A stretch of DNA of 64,000 bases from Hortaea werneckii (Eukaryota > Ascomycota > Dothideomycetes > Mycosphaerellales > Teratosphaeriaceae): assembly GCA_037044905.1 (NCBI GenBank), contig JBAOKB010000097.1, positions 1-64,000 of the forward strand, read 5' to 3'. Below are positions 49,617 through 59,439 of the stretch, one piece after another. Each line of letters begins with the position of its first letter. Position 1 is the first letter of the stretch. The notes beneath the pieces were generated by a model that saw only the letters and a program-made list of their open reading frames with translations, ran no database searches and was not told the origin of the DNA. The translations under genes and the position numbers were made by a program.

Positions 49617-51299
49617 ATGGCCACATCACAACAACAAGTCAAGAACATCTGCTGCATTGGCGCCGGCTATGTTGGAGGCCCAACCTGTGCAGTCATCGCA
49701 GCCAAAAACCCCCACATCCAGGTCACCGTGGTCGACCTCAACCAGAACCGAATTGATGCCTGGCGATCCCCCTCCCTGCCGATCTACGAACCAGGCCTCC
49801 AAGATGTCGTCGAGTTAGCACGCGATGGTCTCGATGGCCGAACACCCAACCTCCACTTCTCCACCGACGTCGAGGATTCCATATTAGCTGCCGACCTCAT
49901 CTTCATCTCAGTCAACACGCCTACCAAGACCGTAGGCGTGGGCGCTGGCAGAGCATCCGACTTGACCTACGTGGAGTCAGCAGCTCGGCAGATCGCCGAA
50001 GTCGCCACGAGCAACAAGATCATTGTTGAGAAGTCCACCGTGCCGTGTGGCACCGCATCAAGTCTTCGCGACATCTTCAGCACCTTGGGCCAAGAAGACG
50101 TGCATTTCGAAGTCCTTTCCAACCCGGAGTTTCTTGCCGAGGGCACTGCTGTTCGGGATCTGCTGGAGCCGGATCGGATACTGTTGGGGTCATTGCGAAC
50201 CGAAAGGGGATTGGCTGCTGCGAACGCGCTTGCGGATGTGTACGCGGCATGGGTACCAAGAGAACGGGTCATTAATGTGAACATTGGATCTTCCGAGCTG
50301 GCTAAGCTTGCAGCGAACTGCATGCTCGCCCAGCGTATCAGCAGCATCAACTCGCTCAGCGCTCTCTGCGAATCGGAAGGCGCTGATATCAGTGAACTGG
50401 CATACGCGGTCGGTCTGGACGAGAGAATAGGACCGAAGTTTTTGAAGGCCTCAGTTGGCTTTGGTGGCTCATGTTTCAAGAAGGACGTACTCAACCTTGT
50501 CTACATGGCCGAATCACGACATCTGACTGAAGTAGCAAATTACTGGAGAGCAGTGGTCGACATTAACGAATACCAAAAGGAACGCTTCACGAAGCGCATC
50601 ATCCGCAGCCTCAACAACACCCTCAACAGCAAGAAGATCGCCGTACTTGGATACGCGTACAAGAAGGACACGGGTGACACGAGAGAAAGCGCCGCGATCA
50701 CCGTGATTGGCCAGATGATCTCCGAGAACGCTCGCGTGCACATTTACGACCCCAAGGTCAAGGAGTCCCAGATCAAGCAAGACTTGCTTGCCGACCACCG
50801 ACCCGAGACTATCGACCGCTGCGTCACAGTCTGCAACGACCCCTACACGGCCTGCGACAAGGCCGCCGCAGTCGTCATCCTAACCGAGTGGGACTACTTC
50901 AAAACCGACGGCCTCATCCTACCCCCCGCCCTCTTTGAGAAGCTCGCAAGCCGCGACCCGGAAAACCCCCGCCTCAAACGCACTTCGACCTCGTCCAGCG
51001 AGACCAACTCCGAAGGCACCGGCAGCAGTTCCGAAGGCTTACAACCTAAAGTCCACGACTCCCCCCTCACCAGCCCGGGGAGTCCCGCCGAGCCTCTCAA
51101 CGCCTCTAAAGTCCTCCACAACGAGACGAACGAGTCCCGCATCGACTGGGCCCGCGTCTCGCGCATCGTGCGTCGGCCCCGGCTCGTCTTCGACGGCCGC
51201 AATGTCGTCGATCGCTTGAAGCTCGAGGCGTTGGATTTCCATGTCAATTGCATCGGGAAGGCTAGTACGCCGTCGCGGAGGCCTTCGAGATATCAATGA
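49617..51299 (+). CDS. UDP-glucose 6-dehydrogenase
   Basis: One frame of 560 residues from MATSQQQ; a further in-frame ATG 28 codons upstream gives a poorly conserved extension and is not preferred. The enzyme oxidises UDP-glucose to UDP-glucuronate with two NAD+, in the cytosol, supplying glucuronate/xylose for glycans. Motifs: NAD-binding ICCIGAGYVGGPTCAV, PIYEPGL, FISVNTPTKT, EKSTVPCGTA, LSNPEFLAEGTA, and the catalytic cysteine Cys286 in GFGGSCFKKD; then VLGYAYKKDTGDTRESAA and VVILTEWDYF. Before the terminal RPRLVFDGRNVVD block, which completes the UDP-binding domain, there is a Ser/Thr/Pro-rich insertion of about 75 residues (440-515) absent from animal and bacterial enzymes. Intronless. 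Confidence 0.95.
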   Translation: MATSQQQVKNICCIGAGYVGGPTCAVIAAKNPHIQVTVVDLNQNRIDAWRSPSLPIYEPGLQDVVELARDGLDGRTPNLHFSTDVEDSILAADLIFISVNTPTKTVGVGAGRASDLTYVESAARQIAEVATSNKIIVEKSTVPCGTASSLRDIFSTLGQEDVHFEVLSNPEFLAEGTAVRDLLEPDRILLGSLRTERGLAAANALADVYAAWVPRERVINVNIGSSELAKLAANCMLAQRISSINSLSALCESEGADISELAYAVGLDERIGPKFLKASVGFGGSCFKKDVLNLVYMAESRHLTEVANYWRAVVDINEYQKERFTKRIIRSLNNTLNSKKIAVLGYAYKKDTGDTRESAAITVIGQMISENARVHIYDPKVKESQIKQDLLADHRPETIDRCVTVCNDPYTACDKAAAVVILTEWDYFKTDGLILPPALFEKLASRDPENPRLKRTSTSSSETNSEGTGSSSEGLQPKVHDSPLTSPGSPAEPLNASKVLHNETNESRIDWARVSRIVRRPRLVFDGRNVVDRLKLEALDFHVNCIGKASTPSRRPSRYQ

Positions 51300-52309
51300 G
51301 GTGTTTTGGTGAATCAATCGCACGATAATCCGCTTCCCGGGCTGGGACAACTTCTGTAAGAGGAAGGTCTTTCTCCGGAAAGACGGTTGTTCAGGGCGGT
51401 AGCACACGGCCTGGGAACTCCTTCGTGAGCGGCGATGACGCTTCTAACCCAAACAGCAAAGAACATGCGTCCCACCGGCGCCTGCGGGGCCTGCAATGAT
51501 ACCCCATCCTCTGCTCTCCCCCCTTTCCTTCCCTACTCCGCAATTTCTACCGGCGTTGTTGCTGTTTTACCCACCAGGGCGCATTACAGGGAATGAAATG
51601 GATTCAAGGCGTAGTACACGAGGGGGGTTTTTCCAGGCAAGGCGGTATCATGAAGTCAATTCAGAAAGGCGAGACTTAGGGGGCAAGGATCATTTAAGAC
51701 TCCGGGAAACTTTCTCGGACTTTTACGTTTGGAATAAAGCATAGGGGAAGGCAGGGAAAGGATGAAGATTTTTGCATCAACGAAGACTAGGAAAGGGTGA
51801 GAGGTGGTAATTCTGTGTTGGCCGTTTTGGGGCTCTCATGCATATATATATATAAAGACGCTGCTGAGCGTCGTGTAAGGGTGTTGATGAGCGGCTCGGG
51901 AAGTCGTGTCGAGGCCATTCACGCGCATACTGGGGAAGGTGACACAGCGCGACGTCTATGAGCATATATCTTTTTTTTTAAGCGATTTTTGAGTATGCAT
52001 CTTTCTCAACTTTGAGATGTTGATTTCCTTGTCTTTGTCATTCCTGGAGTTATGGGGGGAATGGGTATGGTTCCGCGGATGTGCAGTGCGAGAGTGAGGC
52101 CTTGCGATTTGGTGGGGGGGGGGGGTTGCACTTGCTCAGAACAATGAGAGACCATGGTAAAGTGCAAATATACTGGTATGCATGGGAAAAGGAAAGAGAA
52201 TACGTGGATATATCCATACAAACGACCCTATAACAACGAGAAAAAAGAAAAAAAAAAAAAGTCATTCAGGACTTCTTACATTCCTCCCTGTTCCTTATAC
52301 CTCTCAATC
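51300..52309. other. Convergent 3' regions, no gene seen
   Basis: The stretch holds an (AT)n tract at 51842-51854 and a G12 run at 52114-52125. Frames are short. No gene is supported. Confidence 0.55.
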
Positions 52310-53098
52310 TCAACCACCAACCACATACAAAGCCGCCGCCACAAGCCCACCCAGGTATCCCGCCTGGCTGCCCTGCATCACGCGCTTCTGCAGCTTGACA
52401 TACAGCGCCAGCTCCGTCATCAGCAGGGCCTCGACCAACTCGGGCTTGAGCCCGGCCTTGCGGACCTCGAACCGGCCCATCGTGCGATCGGGCCCCGTCG
52501 AACAGATCCGCTTCTCGCTCATGTAGTGCGCGTACTGGGTATCCGACTCATCCACACACTCGAAATGATACTTGAAGATCCCGCCGGACTCCCGGGATCG
52601 CCGCCAGAAGAACCGCTTGTCCCCGCGTACGAACCCGTGTTCGTTGGTCAGGTTCCCCGTGCGTCGCATGTCCATCTCGTTGCCGCTGCTGTCTGTGACG
52701 ATGACGGCTTTGCTCTGGTCCGTGAGCCAGTGGTGGAAGTTGACGCCGCCGAGGGGCGTCTCGCCGTCGGTCTTCGTGCCCCGGAAGAAGACCACTTCTT
52801 CGCGCGACGAGCTCGAGACCCAGTTGCGTGGCTCCGCGAACATGACTTGTTGCGGGGGGCCGGCGTGGGCTGAGCCTTCTTCGGCGGTGAAGATGAGGCC
52901 GCGGGGGTTTTGGCCTTTGGGAGTGCGTCGGATGCGGATGGTCAGGCCGAGTGGGACGTCGCCGTTGTCGTCGGTTGGGAGGCCGTTGATGATGGGGTGC
53001 TCTTGGACTTCGGAGTCGCTGTCGAGCTCGTCCATGTAGTCGTCGAATTGGTCCTTCTTGTCCGACTCATCTTGCAGCTGTTTGTCTTCGATGTGCAT
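52310..53098 (-). CDS. Uncharacterised beta-rich protein
   Basis: One frame of 262 residues from MHIEDKQLQ. The frame is open upstream to an ATG at 53176, but a GTAAGG donor-like site lies in that extension, so it may be a 5' UTR with an intron. The N-terminal 40 residues are acidic. The core looks beta-rich: LGLTIRIRRTPKGQNPRGLIFTAEE, VMFAEPRNWVSSSSREEVVFFRG, NFHHWLTDQSKAVIVTDSSGNEMDMRR, GFVRGDKRFFWRRS and FKYHFECVDESDTQYAHY. A C-terminal helix (VEALLMTELALYVKLQKRVM) and a glycine/alanine-rich hydrophobic end (GYLGGLVAAALYVVGG) follow. The alternation of short strands around a helix hints at a tubby/LURP-one-like fold, but this is an impression without a diagnostic motif. No function is recognised. 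Confidence 0.75.
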   Translation of the reverse strand: MHIEDKQLQDESDKKDQFDDYMDELDSDSEVQEHPIINGLPTDDNGDVPLGLTIRIRRTPKGQNPRGLIFTAEEGSAHAGPPQQVMFAEPRNWVSSSSREEVVFFRGTKTDGETPLGGVNFHHWLTDQSKAVIVTDSSGNEMDMRRTGNLTNEHGFVRGDKRFFWRRSRESGGIFKYHFECVDESDTQYAHYMSEKRICSTGPDRTMGRFEVRKAGLKPELVEALLMTELALYVKLQKRVMQGSQAGYLGGLVAAALYVVGG

Positions 53099-54011
53099 TT
53101 TGGACGATGTGCGGGTGTTCGAGCGGTGGGAAGTCGTCCTTACCTCGTCCTCTTGCTGCTTACTAGATTGTCTCAAAGGTGTAGTATCTTCAGTTTATCT
53201 CGACGAATTCAAATCCGATTTGCAGTGAGGTTGGTTTGTGAAGACAGAGAGAAGTCGAGACAAAGTTATACTTATGGTTAATGTGTGGGAAATGTCACCG
53301 TCGATAATACCAGAGCTGCAGCAGGTTTCGTCATAAGGGAACGGGCAGTGTAAAGGTAACGGTTGGTAAGGTTAAGGTGACCATCAAAGGCGCATTGGGT
53401 CCAAACGAGACCAGACCAGATTTGACTTCACTACCGCGAAGCCCGGCCTGTGCCAAGCCTACCGGATCGCCGGGCAAGGCTGATGATTTGGAACGGGAAT
53501 TTCTGGGCCGCCGGCGCTGGTTTGGTGAACTTGGCTCGTACACTATACGAACGAGGCACTACACAACGTATTGCACATGACTGGCCAGGAAAGTATATCG
53601 TAGACGAATGGCTTCTTCACCAGACCTCGCGTGGAATCTCACAGCCCTCCTTGACGAAGCCGGCAATGCAAACCCAATCCGCGTTTTGAGGCATTGTTCC
53701 TGCAAGACATTTCATAGGTACCTAGGTAGCTTCAATCAACGATAGTGGAGGAGTTGGTAATACAGAAACCTAGACTTGAATCTTTTGCCAGTCAGCAGAC
53801 GTGCTGTTCATCGCTTTCCGTAGCAACAACCTCTTCTTAGGCGACATTGCGGCGAATTCAGATCAATCCACACCATCGTGATCCGAAAGCCATAAAGTTG
53901 TAAAATCTCCCACCAAGACGCAGCGGCTAGACAGTCCGCACAATCAATGAACTATGCTCACAAATTTACAAACCCCCTATCTACATCCACTCAACGACTT
54001 CTCCAACGCTT
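53099..54011. other. Promoter region of the preceding gene and 3' region of ARO1
   Basis: No gene is supported; small frames at 53331-53690 on both strands are unconvincing. Confidence 0.55.
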
Positions 54012-57000
54012 TCACTGAGCCTCCTTCGCCTTCCCCATAACAGCATCCCGACTAACCTCATACAACGGCACAATATCCGTCCACAACCTAAACTGGTGAA
54101 TCCCCTGTCCGACTAGAGCCTCCAGACCCGGGACAGTCCTCCACCCACTATTCTGCGCCAACTGCATCAGGCTAGTGACGGCAGGCTTATAAGCCATCTC
54201 AAGCAAGACCTTGTTACTATTCGTTGCAGCAATGCCCGCCACGTTGGCAGTGGAAGTAGTACCCACGCTAAAGATGGAGATGAGGATCTCACGCATGGCT
54301 GGATCGATGGGGGAGTCGCCGGGGATAGTACCGATAGCGACGACCGGCTGCTTATCGGCGGGGATAGCGCTCGCTTCTTCCTCCGTGCTGAGGAGGTGGA
54401 TATTGTAGTCTTCGGAGAAAGCGGAGGTGAGAGCGGCGAGCTTCTCCTTGTTTCGGCCTAAGAGGTAGATGGGCGAGTAGCCCATCTCCTTCAGCGCGTA
54501 GAGGGCTGCGCGAGCAGTGCCGCCTCCGCCGACGACCATGCCGGCTTCCTGTTTGGCTGCCGAGCCGTGCGCGCCGGCATTGCGGAGGGCGAGGACCATG
54601 CCTTGCCAGTCGGTGTTGTATCCGCGCAGCACGGTCTTGCCATCTGGGCCTTCAAACGGTACTACCGTGTTGAGGGCGCCGATCATTTTGGCTGGGCCGT
54701 CAATCTCGTCGAGGAGAGGCATGATGTCAAGCTTCAGAGGGATGGTCACACTTGCGCCTCCAAAGTTAGGTGCGCGTATGACCTTCTTGACTTCCTCATC
54801 AGCCTGATCAGTCTCATGGAAGCCGTAATGATGCGGCAAGCCAGTCTCCTTGAACAAGGTGTTCTGCAGTGCTGGACTCCTGGAGTGAGCGACCGGCTTT
54901 CCAAAGATGCAGAAGTTCTTGGACGGGATTTCGCCAACAATACCCAGCACATGTCTGATCTCGGCAGCTGACACCTGTCCCGGCGCAGCCTTGCTAGGTA
55001 AAGCCGGATGGCTGACCGGGGTCATGAAGCCGTTCGTCACTCTGCTCATCTTTCCAATATCGCCCATGTTCATAGCAATGACAGGCAAGTCCGGATACAT
55101 TTCGCGCCTGCTCTTTTTGAACGCTTTGAGATAGTCATTGTCTTCGCTCTTCTTTGCAACACCCACCAGCTTCACGATGTCGCCATAGCTCCGAGCCTCC
55201 TCGAACAGTCGACCCCATTCCTCTTCATCTTCATCCCAGCTCAGTTCACCCTTGGGATCGTGGTGCGAAGCAATGACGGTGCACATCTTCCTGTGCGAGA
55301 GCACAAAGTCCTTGACCTCTTGCGGAGCGGTCAACTCGAGGTCGACGAAGTCAAAGCCCATGCGCAGCGCCACTCTGTACAACTTCCGAGCCCTTTCAGG
55401 ATCGTCATCCGGGAATTTCCCGCCTTGACTCTTAGTCCGCAGCGTGAATATCAGCGGCAGCGTGGTGGAAGCACGGAGAAGTGCGATCTGCTCGAGGAGG
55501 AAATCTTCGCCGGCGATGCCATCGTGACTCTTGGGATCTACCAGCAAATCGGCTCTCATCTCGACAGCGTCTACGCCAACAGTCACTTCAGGGAGAAGCT
55601 TGATCACATCTTGAATCCTTGGACTTGTGAGCGCAACAAAGAAGCTATGTTTCTTCGCCTTGACCTTCTCCAGCGCCGCGCTCTTCCCAGTCATCGTGTA
55701 CAGGAATCTTGTGAAGTCATCCAGCGGGCTGGTCCATCCTGCGATTGCAGCACTCTCGTCGACCGTTTGGCTGTGGTAGTGCAGGTTACTGCACTCTTCG
55801 AACCAGGGCTTGCGGCGCAGATACACACCCATCATATCCTCGACATAAGCGGGACGTGTCTTGTCGATCTGCAGGAACTCCATCACGAGACCAATGTCCC
55901 GAGTAACGTACAAGACCATGCCATCCTTCTGCCATTCCACCAAAAGCTGACGGGCTTCAGGCGTTTCGACTATACCACCACCAGTGGCAAAGATGTAGCC
56001 GTTAGGCTTCTCGCGCATCACGCGCTTTACCAGGGCAAGTTCCTTGTTCCTGAAGCCAGCCCAGTCGTTATCTTTGAGCATCTCGGGGATCGTCATACCC
56101 TCTGTGCGCTCAAGCTCGGAGTCGAGGTCAAGCAGAGGCCAGCCAAGGATGCGAGAGGCCCATCCGCCGGTTGTGGTCTTGCCAGCTCCCCTCATACCGA
56201 TGATGAAGATTGACTTCTTGACAGGACTTTGGCGGTGGAGAGGCAGGACATGGCTTTCATGACTGGCGTTGCTCGCTCCGTTCGTCTTCTGGTGAGCGTC
56301 GTCTTCCGGCATGTCGCACCCTTCGAGTTCAACCCCAAAGACTGCCTTCATCGTGTCCCACCAGCCGGGCCACGTCTTGCCTGTGCACTCTCTTTCTCCA
56401 ATGACGGTACCTTCCGGCGCTACCAAGCCGAGCACGGAGAAACTCATCGCCACTCTGTGGTCGTCATAGCAGTGCACACCTTCCTTGCACTTTGTCAAGT
56501 CGGTGACAGGTTTGCCGTCAATCTCGATACCGTCGTCCAGTTCACGGCAAGTAACACCGAACTTTGCGAGCTCTACACGCATTGCTTGGATGCGGTTACA
56601 TTCCTTCTGTCTCTGGTTTGCAATGCCCGTGATACGCGTAGTGGTGCTACCCTTCGCATTGGCCTTGCCGGCGGCAGCAGCTAGCACGGATGCCGTTAGG
56701 AAAGCATCAGTCATGGGTTCCATGTCAACGTCAATCGCCTGCAGTTGGCCCTTAGCCGGACCTGTGACCGTGGTGCTTGTCTCAGTCTGCTCCACTTGGC
56801 AGCCCATAGGCTTCAGAACATCAATTGCGAAGCGAGCGTCACCTTGCAATGATGCTGATCCAATGTTTGGAACAGTGCAACGAGTTCCTGTGATGGCGGC
56901 GATGGCGAGAGGGTAGGTCGCTGAGGAGGCATCGCTTTCCACCTCGTAGCTTGTGGGGTTCTTGTAAATGCCCTTTGGTACCTTGTACACATTCGTTCCT

Positions 57001-58904
57001 TCCTCCCGAGTGACATTGACGCCGAAAGACCGCATCATGGTGATAGTCATATCGATGTACGGCTGACTGATGACTTTGTCGCCGACTAATTTCAATGTGA
57101 CGTCCCTCTTCGCATAGGGAGCGCACATAAGGATCGAGCTGACATACTGACTGCTGACCTTAGCAGTCAACTCGATCTCGCCACCTTCGAACCCGCCGGC
57201 CGCGGCAATCTTCAACGGCAGGCTCTGGCTGGATGGTGGGTTCATATATTCGATCTCGACTCCGTTGTTGCGTAGAGCATCGACCAGAGGACCTTGCGGA
57301 CGTTCCTGCATCCTTGCATTACCAGTCAAGATTGTGTGGGGTGCGGAGGATGTTGGCGAAGCTAGGGAAACCGCTGTAGTAAGGAATCGAGACGCAGTAC
57401 CTGCGTTACCGATGTAAATTTGGTCTTTACTGGCCTGTAGCTTGCCTCCGTTGCCATGCACAACGAGCGTGCGACCTCCATCCTCCCAGGCATATGTGGC
57501 TCCGCCCAGCTGAGAAAGAGCGGAGAGCATGAACTGAGTGTCATCGGAATGTAGTAAGTTTTGAATGCGGCAAGAGCCCTGGCCAAGCGCCGCAAGTAGA
57601 AGGACACGGTTGGAGATTGACTTGCTACCTGGGGGCTTGCAAGAGACATCCAAGTTCGTGTCGATTCCTGGGCGGACTGAGATGGAAGGGTATAGGACAA
57701 CGCGAATGTCTTTGTCCACCACAGTCGAGGCACGAGGTTCGCTGCATTGGCCGATTGAGGAGAGGAGTACAATCTTCTTCTTTGTGCCAGCGTTCTTCTT
57801 GTCGACGGCCATACGCCGAAGCAACTCTTCGGGGTCGCAATTCTTCCTCGTACGTTTTGTCACGAGCTTGTCATGAACACTGGTTGGAAGACCATAGCCA
57901 GCAATGACCTTTGTCAGTCTTGCCACTGCACCTTGATCGAAAAGGCCCAGATACCGCGCAAGCTCTGCTTCCTTGACCATTCCCACAGCAACGCACTCGC
58001 CGTGCAGGATCTCCGGCGTGAGAATCGCCTCGTAGGCATGACCGATGCTGTGTCCAAAGTTGAGAATGTTCCTTAGACCACCTTCACGTTCATCTGAGCT
58101 CACGACCTCCGCTTTGACGCGCGCAGAACCGAGCACGATCCTCTTGAATACTTCCTCCACGCCTTCAAACCTCCCAGGTCCTGCGGGTCTGTCCAGGGCT
58201 GTCATGATGGCGCCGCACCCCTCTTCCAGTCGGTCAAACTCTTCGCTGTCCCAGATCGCAGCGGTTTTGATCACCTCGGCCATGCCATTGACCACCTGGC
58301 GCCGGTCTAATGTCTCCAGGAACTGCAGATCAATGTATACTCTTTCGGGCTGCCAGAAGGAACCAATAAGATTCTTCCCCAGCGGTGTGTCAATCGCTGT
58401 CTTGCCGCCAATCGAGCTATCCACCATAGCCAGCAGCGAAGTTGGAATCTGCACGAACCTCACGCCTCGCATGTAGGTCGCGGCGACGAAACCAACCATG
58501 TCGCCAATGACGCCCCCACCCAGCGCGAGGATGACGGTGTCTCTTGTACATCCTTGCTTCAGCAACCAGTCCTCAACTTCAGCCTTTGTCCTTCTGCTTT
58601 TGGAGCCTTCGCCCGGCTTGATCTTGTCGTAGACCAAAAGTCTAGCTTCCTCCGGTCTCTTGCCCAGGCTTTCGCGTGCAGACTCGAAGCGGGTGCGGAA
58701 AGCTTCCACATAAGAGAGGCGTGCGAGGTTGGTGTCGCAGATGAGGACGTAGGTAGTGGAAGCGATGTTGCGCAAAAGGTCAGAGGCAATGTAATTCTGC
58801 CACAATCCATAGTCGACTATGATGCCTTCCTTCTTGTCGAGGATGGGAATCTTGACGGCCCCGCTTGAGGCACTGGTCCCATTGCTATGGGCCATGGTCG
58901 CCAA
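54012..58904 (-). CDS. ARO1: Pentafunctional AROM polypeptide
   Basis: One intronless frame of 1,630 residues carrying steps two to six of the shikimate pathway in the cytosol. Domains in order: 3-dehydroquinate synthase (about 15-390; TVILALGGGVIGDMVGF, IPTSLLAMVDSSIGGKTAI); EPSP synthase (about 405-870; PPGSKSISNRVLLLAALG near 425, GNAGTASRFLTT, CYDDHRVAMSFSVLGL); shikimate kinase (about 895-1080; P-loop IGMRGAGKTTTG near 903); type I 3-dehydroquinate dehydratase (about 1083-1320; catalytic VIASHHD near 1212); shikimate dehydrogenase (about 1333-1630; IFGKPVAHSRSPALQN, YNTDWQGM, VVGGGGTARAALYAL). All five active-site signatures look intact. It is slightly longer than most orthologs (about 1,580), mostly in the N-terminus and inter-domain linkers. 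It is the largest gene in the window. Confidence 0.98.
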   Translation of the reverse strand: MATMAHSNGTSASSGAVKIPILDKKEGIIVDYGLWQNYIASDLLRNIASTTYVLICDTNLARLSYVEAFRTRFESARESLGKRPEEARLLVYDKIKPGEGSKSRRTKAEVEDWLLKQGCTRDTVILALGGGVIGDMVGFVAATYMRGVRFVQIPTSLLAMVDSSIGGKTAIDTPLGKNLIGSFWQPERVYIDLQFLETLDRRQVVNGMAEVIKTAAIWDSEEFDRLEEGCGAIMTALDRPAGPGRFEGVEEVFKRIVLGSARVKAEVVSSDEREGGLRNILNFGHSIGHAYEAILTPEILHGECVAVGMVKEAELARYLGLFDQGAVARLTKVIAGYGLPTSVHDKLVTKRTRKNCDPEELLRRMAVDKKNAGTKKKIVLLSSIGQCSEPRASTVVDKDIRVVLYPSISVRPGIDTNLDVSCKPPGSKSISNRVLLLAALGQGSCRIQNLLHSDDTQFMLSALSQLGGATYAWEDGGRTLVVHGNGGKLQASKDQIYIGNAGTASRFLTTAVSLASPTSSAPHTILTGNARMQERPQGPLVDALRNNGVEIEYMNPPSSQSLPLKIAAAGGFEGGEIELTAKVSSQYVSSILMCAPYAKRDVTLKLVGDKVISQPYIDMTITMMRSFGVNVTREEGTNVYKVPKGIYKNPTSYEVESDASSATYPLAIAAITGTRCTVPNIGSASLQGDARFAIDVLKPMGCQVEQTETSTTVTGPAKGQLQAIDVDMEPMTDAFLTASVLAAAAGKANAKGSTTTRITGIANQRQKECNRIQAMRVELAKFGVTCRELDDGIEIDGKPVTDLTKCKEGVHCYDDHRVAMSFSVLGLVAPEGTVIGERECTGKTWPGWWDTMKAVFGVELEGCDMPEDDAHQKTNGASNASHESHVLPLHRQSPVKKSIFIIGMRGAGKTTTGGWASRILGWPLLDLDSELERTEGMTIPEMLKDNDWAGFRNKELALVKRVMREKPNGYIFATGGGIVETPEARQLLVEWQKDGMVLYVTRDIGLVMEFLQIDKTRPAYVEDMMGVYLRRKPWFEECSNLHYHSQTVDESAAIAGWTSPLDDFTRFLYTMTGKSAALEKVKAKKHSFFVALTSPRIQDVIKLLPEVTVGVDAVEMRADLLVDPKSHDGIAGEDFLLEQIALLRASTTLPLIFTLRTKSQGGKFPDDDPERARKLYRVALRMGFDFVDLELTAPQEVKDFVLSHRKMCTVIASHHDPKGELSWDEDEEEWGRLFEEARSYGDIVKLVGVAKKSEDNDYLKAFKKSRREMYPDLPVIAMNMGDIGKMSRVTNGFMTPVSHPALPSKAAPGQVSAAEIRHVLGIVGEIPSKNFCIFGKPVAHSRSPALQNTLFKETGLPHHYGFHETDQADEEVKKVIRAPNFGGASVTIPLKLDIMPLLDEIDGPAKMIGALNTVVPFEGPDGKTVLRGYNTDWQGMVLALRNAGAHGSAAKQEAGMVVGGGGTARAALYALKEMGYSPIYLLGRNKEKLAALTSAFSEDYNIHLLSTEEEASAIPADKQPVVAIGTIPGDSPIDPAMREILISIFSVGTTSTANVAGIAATNSNKVLLEMAYKPAVTSLMQLAQNSGWRTVPGLEALVGQGIHQFRLWTDIVPLYEVSRDAVMGKAKEAQ

Positions 58905-59308
58905 AGAGTTCGGAAGAGGCTCGAGTAAAAGTATTGCAATAATGTATGGAGCTGGAGACCTCTGAACGTCTCAACTTACGAGGTGCTCGCTCGCAAATAA
59001 ATCAGCAGTATCAGCCAGCACAAGGTCAAAAGAGTGAAGACTTATAATGTCCCAGATTCGAAGCTGCTGCATTCAAGGCTAATGCTGGTGAGCAAGGTGC
59101 TGTGTGAAAGCCATAGCAGGTTCTTGGGAAAGGCTATAGGTTTACGAGGCTTGTTCAATGGGTGTGGGCTATAGACTCATACACTTTGGGTCAAGCCAAA
59201 TTTCCATGCGACTTCGGCTCTGATACTCGGCTTTGCTTAGCGGGGAAGCGTGGCCCCAAAAATTAGCAAATATATACAATTACATCTGCCTCCGCCGTCC
59301 ATCAACCC
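58905..59308. promoter_or_regulatory. ARO1 upstream region, shared with the tRNA-Gln gene
   Basis: The 404-base gap lies between the ARO1 start and the divergent tRNA gene. No TGACTCA/TGAGTCA (Gcn4/CpcA) site was found by eye. No frame of note. Confidence 0.45.
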
Positions 59309-59395
59309 GGTTCTATAGTGTAGCGGTCATCACATCGGATTCTGAAGTTTCTTCGGCATCTTCCGGGAACCCCGGTTCGATTCCGGGTAGGACCT
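59309..59395 (+). tRNA. tRNA-Gln (anticodon CUG) with a 15-nt intron
   Basis: The cloverleaf folds completely. Acceptor GGTTCTA (59309-59315) pairs with TAGGACC (59388-59394), with T as discriminator. The D arm is GTG/CAC, the anticodon stem TCGGA/TCCGG, and the T arm CCCGG-TTCGATT-CCGGG. The anticodon loop reads TTCTGA-T with CTG at 59342-59344 once a 15-nt intron (59346-59360, one base after the anticodon) is removed; that is the canonical eukaryotic position between bases 37 and 38. The internal promoter boxes are present (A box TAGTGTAGCGG, B box GGTTCGATTCC). Without the intron the length is 72 nt before CCA addition. It reads CAG codons. Confidence 0.93.
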
Positions 59396-59399
59396 CACC

Positions 59400-59439
59400 T
59401 TTTGCCTTCCCGGCTGTTTTTTTTTTTTTTTTTTTTTTT
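59400..59439 (+). terminator. RNA polymerase III terminator and T23 tract
   Basis: A TTTT at 59400-59403 begins five bases after the tRNA and is enough for RNA polymerase III to stop; a run of 23 T at 59417-59439 gives a strong backup terminator. Confidence 0.75.

Noticed and set aside
19906..58904. Functional clustering of HIS5, PRPP synthetase and ARO1
   Set aside because: They lie 18-20 kb apart with unrelated genes between them; linkage is not evidence of a cluster.
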